34,115 nt of DNA from Lachnospiraceae bacterium (GTDB lineage: Bacteria; Bacillota; Clostridia; Lachnospirales; Lachnospiraceae). The stretch covers positions 1 through 34,115 of the forward strand of contig JAIKYU010000112.1 in the NCBI GenBank assembly GCA_024682835.1, given 5' to 3'. Shown in pieces: positions 31,174-34,115 of this stretch (position 1 is its first letter; each line of letters begins with the position of its first letter). Made by a program: the position numbers and the translations under genes. Under the pieces are notes generated by a model. It searched no databases. It had not been told where the DNA came from and saw only the letters and a program-made list of their open reading frames with translations.

Positions 31174-32107
31174 AGAAAAGGGAAGGCGGACGGGGGTGTC
31201 GCTTTTTGAAAAAATTCGAGGATACTGGAAGCCGCTCCGGGCAGATCGGGCAAAAAGGGCATCCCCGTGCGCTTTTCTTGCGGCCTCCGTAACGGTGGAG
31301 GCCTCCATTGCCCTGCCGCTCTACCTGTTTTTCTTTGCCAATATTCTGACGGCCTTCGATATTCTCCGGATGCAGTGTGATCTGACCGCGGCGCTGCACC
31401 AGACGGGCAATGCGATCGCAGCGCATGCCTTCGATCTGAAATATGCCGGGGAAATGGCGGAAGGGCTCAAGGGAAATGACGACGAAACCGGAGGCGGTAC
31501 GGATGCCGGAACGGCGGTGGCGTCCCTTGTCTATGCAGAGAGCCGGGTGCGGTCCTATCTGGGAAGCGAGTATCTCTCCCGCAGCGTGGTGCAGGGCGGC
31601 TCGGGCGGCTTAAGCTTTTTGCAGTCGCAGATCATGCACCGGGCGGATGAGATCGATCTGGTGGTCTCCTATAAGGTGAAGCCCTTTTTTCCGGGGATTG
31701 CGGCATTTGCGGCGTATCCTGCCCAGGCCAGATACTTCGGTCACGCCTGGACGGGCTATGAGCCGGGAGGGGCTGGAATGGCGATGAATCCGGAGGATGA
31801 TCCCATCGTCTACATCACGGAGACAGGGACGGTCTATCACAGAAATCTGAACTGTTCCCATCTCAAGCATGCCGTGCGGGCAGTCAGCGCCGAAGAGGCA
31901 CTTGCAGCCGTCAACGGGAGCGGGGAGCGGTACACGCCCTGCGAAATCTGCGGAGGATTTCTTGGCGGTCACGGGGTGGTCTACATCTCGGAGGGAGGGA
32001 ACCGGATTCACAGCAGCGTCAACTGTCCGGGGCTCAAGCGGACAATTTTCTACATTCACCTCTCGGAGGTGGGCGGCCGGCCTCCGTGCAGCAAATGCGG
32101 GTGGTGA
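31163..32107 (+). CDS. TadE-like pseudopilin with tandem Cys/His C-terminal modules
   Basis: The product is 314 aa. After about 40 basic residues comes a pseudopilin helix, ASVTVEASIALPLYLFF, with Glu46 in the TadE-type position, anchoring the protein. Residues about 70-210 are extracellular. The C-terminus has two related modules (about 218-256 and 264-314). Each has the pattern Tyr/His-x-x-x-x-Cys-x-x-Leu ... Pro-Cys-x-x-Cys (HRNLNCSHLKHA/PCEICG and HSSVNCPGLKRT/PCSKCG). Such YH-C-CxxC modules occur singly at the ends of many clostridial secreted proteins and probably bind zinc or form disulfides. The start overlaps the DUF5702 gene by 11 bp. Confidence 0.75.
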   Translation: MRSREKGRRTGVSLFEKIRGYWKPLRADRAKRASPCAFLAASVTVEASIALPLYLFFFANILTAFDILRMQCDLTAALHQTGNAIAAHAFDLKYAGEMAEGLKGNDDETGGGTDAGTAVASLVYAESRVRSYLGSEYLSRSVVQGGSGGLSFLQSQIMHRADEIDLVVSYKVKPFFPGIAAFAAYPAQARYFGHAWTGYEPGGAGMAMNPEDDPIVYITETGTVYHRNLNCSHLKHAVRAVSAEEALAAVNGSGERYTPCEICGGFLGGHGVVYISEGGNRIHSSVNCPGLKRTIFYIHLSEVGGRPPCSKCGW

Positions 32108-32125
32108 GAAAAAGGAGGAGAATTC

Positions 32126-32590
32126 ATGTGGAACCATTATCCGGGGCTGCTGCTTCTTACGGCAGCCTCCATACGGGATATAAGAAAACGGGAGATCGCC
32201 CGCTGGATGCTTCCGGCCGCAGGCTTGCTGTCTCTTGGCAGCGTCCTTAAAACCGCCGTTCTGGCCGCGCAGGAAATTGCCGCGCCGGAGACGGATGCGG
32301 CGGCGTGCGTCATGTCGGTCCTGTGTGCCCTGCTTCCGGGGGCGGCGCTTCTGGGGCTTGCCTTTCTGTCCAGAGAGAGCATCGGCTACGGGGACGGGCT
32401 GCTTGCCCTATGCATCGGCCCTCTCTTCGGATGGGAGCACATGGCAGGTGCGATCTGTCTGGCTTTTTTCCTCAGCGCGATGGTATCTGTGGCGCTTCTG
32501 GCAGCAAAGCGCGCAGACAGGAGCACACAGCTGCCGTTTGTGCCGTTTCTTACGGCGGCGATGGGGGTGATGTGCGTTGTGCTGCGATAG
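32126..32590 (+). CDS. Second prepilin peptidase, A24 family
   Basis: The 154-residue integral membrane protein has both catalytic aspartates: D18 in SIRDIRKREI and D90 in the GxGD motif GYGD. There are about four hydrophobic segments. AAGGAGGAG is upstream of ATG 32126, 18 bp after the TadE gene. Its sequence differs strongly from the A24 enzyme at 24384, so the two are not a recent duplication. One may process Flp and the other TadE-type pseudopilins; that division is inference. It overlaps the following gene by 14 bp. Confidence 0.82.
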   Translation: MWNHYPGLLLLTAASIRDIRKREIARWMLPAAGLLSLGSVLKTAVLAAQEIAAPETDAAACVMSVLCALLPGAALLGLAFLSRESIGYGDGLLALCIGPLFGWEHMAGAICLAFFLSAMVSVALLAAKRADRSTQLPFVPFLTAAMGVMCVVLR

Positions 32591-33113
32591 AGGAAACAGA
32601 GGAAACAAAGGAAATAGAGCCAAAAGGGCGGGAGACCGGTTTCGGAAAGCCTATTTTACGCTGGAGATATCCATGATCTTTCCGGTGGTGCTGGTTGTCA
32701 TGGTGCTCATCCTTCACCTTGCCTTCTACCTGTACGGGCGGTGCATTCTGTCGCAGGACGTCTACCTGCTGGCCTTCAGGGCGAGCACCGTAAACGAAAA
32801 GGCGATCGGAACCGACCGGGCTTCCTATGTGCGCGGCATCGCGGATGCGCAGTTCGGACGCAAGTATTTCGGAAACCGGACGCCCTCCCTCACGGTGGAG
32901 ATCTCCGGGAAAAAGGTGCGCCTTAAGGCAGAGACAGAGGCGTCGCACAGGACGCTTGGGCGGGATCCCATGATGCCGCAGGGGTCCTGGACACATGGGG
33001 CCGGTGCGAGCGCGGAGATTCTCGATCCGGCGGCCAGAATCCGAAAAATCGACCGCATCAGCGACCTGGTGCGGATGGGCATGGAGGCGAAAGGGGGAAA
33101 CAATGGAGATTAG
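32577..33113 (+). CDS. TadE-like pseudopilin
   Basis: The product is 178 aa with a basic N-terminus (about 1-25) and one hydrophobic helix (about 32-53) beginning AYFTLEISMIFPVV, with Glu30 in the TadE-type position. The rest is predicted extracytoplasmic. I place the start at TTG 32577, overlapping the peptidase gene by 14 bp, with GGGGGTG upstream; no other start exists before the helix, and ATG 32673 would remove the pseudopilin motif. It overlaps the next gene by 11 bp. Confidence 0.7.
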   Translation: MCCDRGNRGNKGNRAKRAGDRFRKAYFTLEISMIFPVVLVVMVLILHLAFYLYGRCILSQDVYLLAFRASTVNEKAIGTDRASYVRGIADAQFGRKYFGNRTPSLTVEISGKKVRLKAETEASHRTLGRDPMMPQGSWTHGAGASAEILDPAARIRKIDRISDLVRMGMEAKGGNNGD

Positions 33114-34115
33114 ATTTGACCGGGATCTGAGGCACAACTATATGGTGCTGTGCGGACTGGAGGCGGAGACGGATTACAGACTGCGGATGCTGTCGGAAAA
33201 CGTCCCCGCAGGGCTTCTTCGCTGCAGCCTCCGCAACATCAATGCACAGATCTACCTGTATTACGAGATCGACTCCAGACAGCCGATGCGCAACCGCTAT
33301 GCGGACGGGAGACTGTCCGCGGCGGATCTCAAACGCCTGCTTCGTGCGGTGCTTGCCCTGGGCGGGACGCTGGAGGACTATCTGCTGGATATCGAGCACG
33401 TGCTGTTTTCCGTTGATTGCATCTACGTGGACATCCGGACGGGCGATTTTTTCTTTGCCTATTGTCCGTACAGCGGCGAGGATTTGGGAGAACAGGGGAA
33501 AAGGGCTGATTTTGCCTCGTTTACGGAGGATCTCCTCCCCTTCTTGAACCCGTCGGATGAGGAGGCGGCGCGCATCGCCTACACCCTGTGCGGGGAGGCC
33601 GGCAACGGGGGGATGTTAATCCGGGATATGATCGAGGCGGCGCTTCGGGAGGGAAACGCTGAAACCGCCGAAGCGCTCCGCGGGGAGACGGGAACCGCAG
33701 GAGCGGAGGTTCCGCCATGGCAGTCCGGTGAACCGGTGCGCAGGGATGAATCCGGACAGTCGGAAATACGCGCTGGTTTGAGCTGCGCTGAACCGGGAGT
33801 CAACGGGTCCTGTGCATCCACCGGATTTCACCCGGACACAATCGCGGGGAGGTCACGTAGCAGTGTCCGCACGGATGGCGATATCGATCGGGTGTCATTT
33901 TCAGAGGGGACGGAGGGTACCTGCGATTCCGGGAAGAGCACGCCCGCCGGTGGGTCTGTAAGGGAAATCGGACGGTTTCTGCCGGTCGTGCTGTTTGCTG
34001 CCGTCTTCGCCGCAAATCTGGTGATCCGCAGCCGCTTCTACTTAAGTCCCGAAGAAAAGCTTCTTTCCCTGGGGGTGGCCGTGGTGAGTCTGGTCATGGC
34101 GGCCGGATCGCTTTT
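33103..34115 (+). CDS. DUF6382-like membrane protein, 3' end outside window
   Basis: At least 337 codons, cut by the window edge. It starts at ATG 33103 with AAAGGGGG upstream and overlaps the TadE gene by 11 bp. The N-terminal domain (about 1-170) starts MEIRFDRDLRHNYMVL and is predicted cytoplasmic. A low-complexity Gly/Ser/Glu linker (about 175-285) follows, and two membrane helices lie at about 293-309 and 318-337. The N-terminal pattern is that of DUF6382 proteins of clostridial Tad loci, which usually carry a C-terminal FHA phosphopeptide-binding domain; that part would be beyond the window. It may link pilus assembly to Ser/Thr phosphorylation (inference). Confidence 0.65.
   Translation, partial: MEIRFDRDLRHNYMVLCGLEAETDYRLRMLSENVPAGLLRCSLRNINAQIYLYYEIDSRQPMRNRYADGRLSAADLKRLLRAVLALGGTLEDYLLDIEHVLFSVDCIYVDIRTGDFFFAYCPYSGEDLGEQGKRADFASFTEDLLPFLNPSDEEAARIAYTLCGEAGNGGMLIRDMIEAALREGNAETAEALRGETGTAGAEVPPWQSGEPVRRDESGQSEIRAGLSCAEPGVNGSCASTGFHPDTIAGRSRSSVRTDGDIDRVSFSEGTEGTCDSGKSTPAGGSVREIGRFLPVVLFAAVFAANLVIRSRFYLSPEEKLLSLGVAVVSLVMAAGSL

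Overview
The window is about 34 kb of GC-rich (roughly 60 %) chromosomal DNA from a motile, anaerobic member of the Bacillota, most likely a Lachnospiraceae-type clostridium. The evidence is a class III (oxygen-sensitive) ribonucleotide reductase, a flagellin/FliS operon, a Tad pilus locus with clostridial-style DUF5702, TadE and DUF6382-like proteins, Gram-positive Shine-Dalgarno sites, and frequent TTG/GTG starts. No plasmid, phage or insertion-sequence transposase genes are visible.

Layout. (1) 1-3076: the 5' end of a leftward gene for a large secreted sugar-binding lipoprotein-like protein, a rightward D-Ala-D-Ala carboxypeptidase, and a leftward alpha/beta hydrolase. (2) 3198-12952: rightward housekeeping genes: trmB-trxA, an SH3-domain membrane protein with murI, nrdD-nrdG (behind a promoter with two NrdR boxes), a CPBP membrane protease, tatD, rsmA and a lipoprotein. 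(3) 12961-19185: tRNA-Lys(CUU), a 1154-residue protein with an N-terminal repeat domain, a disordered linker and a degenerate AAA+ domain, then glgB. (4) 19214-24181: a sigma-28-like promoter, a giant uncharacterised protein, flagellin and FliS. (5) 24323-34115: a Tad/type IVb pilus operon: prepilin peptidase, TadZ, TadA, TadB, TadC, Flp pilin, DUF5702 protein, TadE with Cys-rich tail, second prepilin peptidase, second TadE-like protein and a DUF6382-like protein cut by the window end.

The most unusual content is non-coding. Six intergenic copies of one modular, strongly structured repeat lie at 3111-3160 (minus strand), 4203-4383, 8966-9082, 12054-12176, 13156-13452 and 13472-13538. Their ends pair with each other (types such as ATGATGTC/GACATCAT). 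They share a 3' block ending GAGCAATCCGT and carry hairpins whose stems differ between copies with compensating base changes. All six lie in the orientation in which the neighbouring genes are transcribed. This looks like a dispersed structured-RNA or MITE-like family, and I do not recognise it as a named one.

Other notable points: a sigma-28 promoter whose start site falls inside the glgB terminator hairpin; a pseudo-ATPase with a 30-bp minisatellite in its coding sequence; a TadZ with a degenerate P-loop; two GxGD prepilin peptidases in one pilus locus; and tandem NrdR boxes exactly 31 bp apart.
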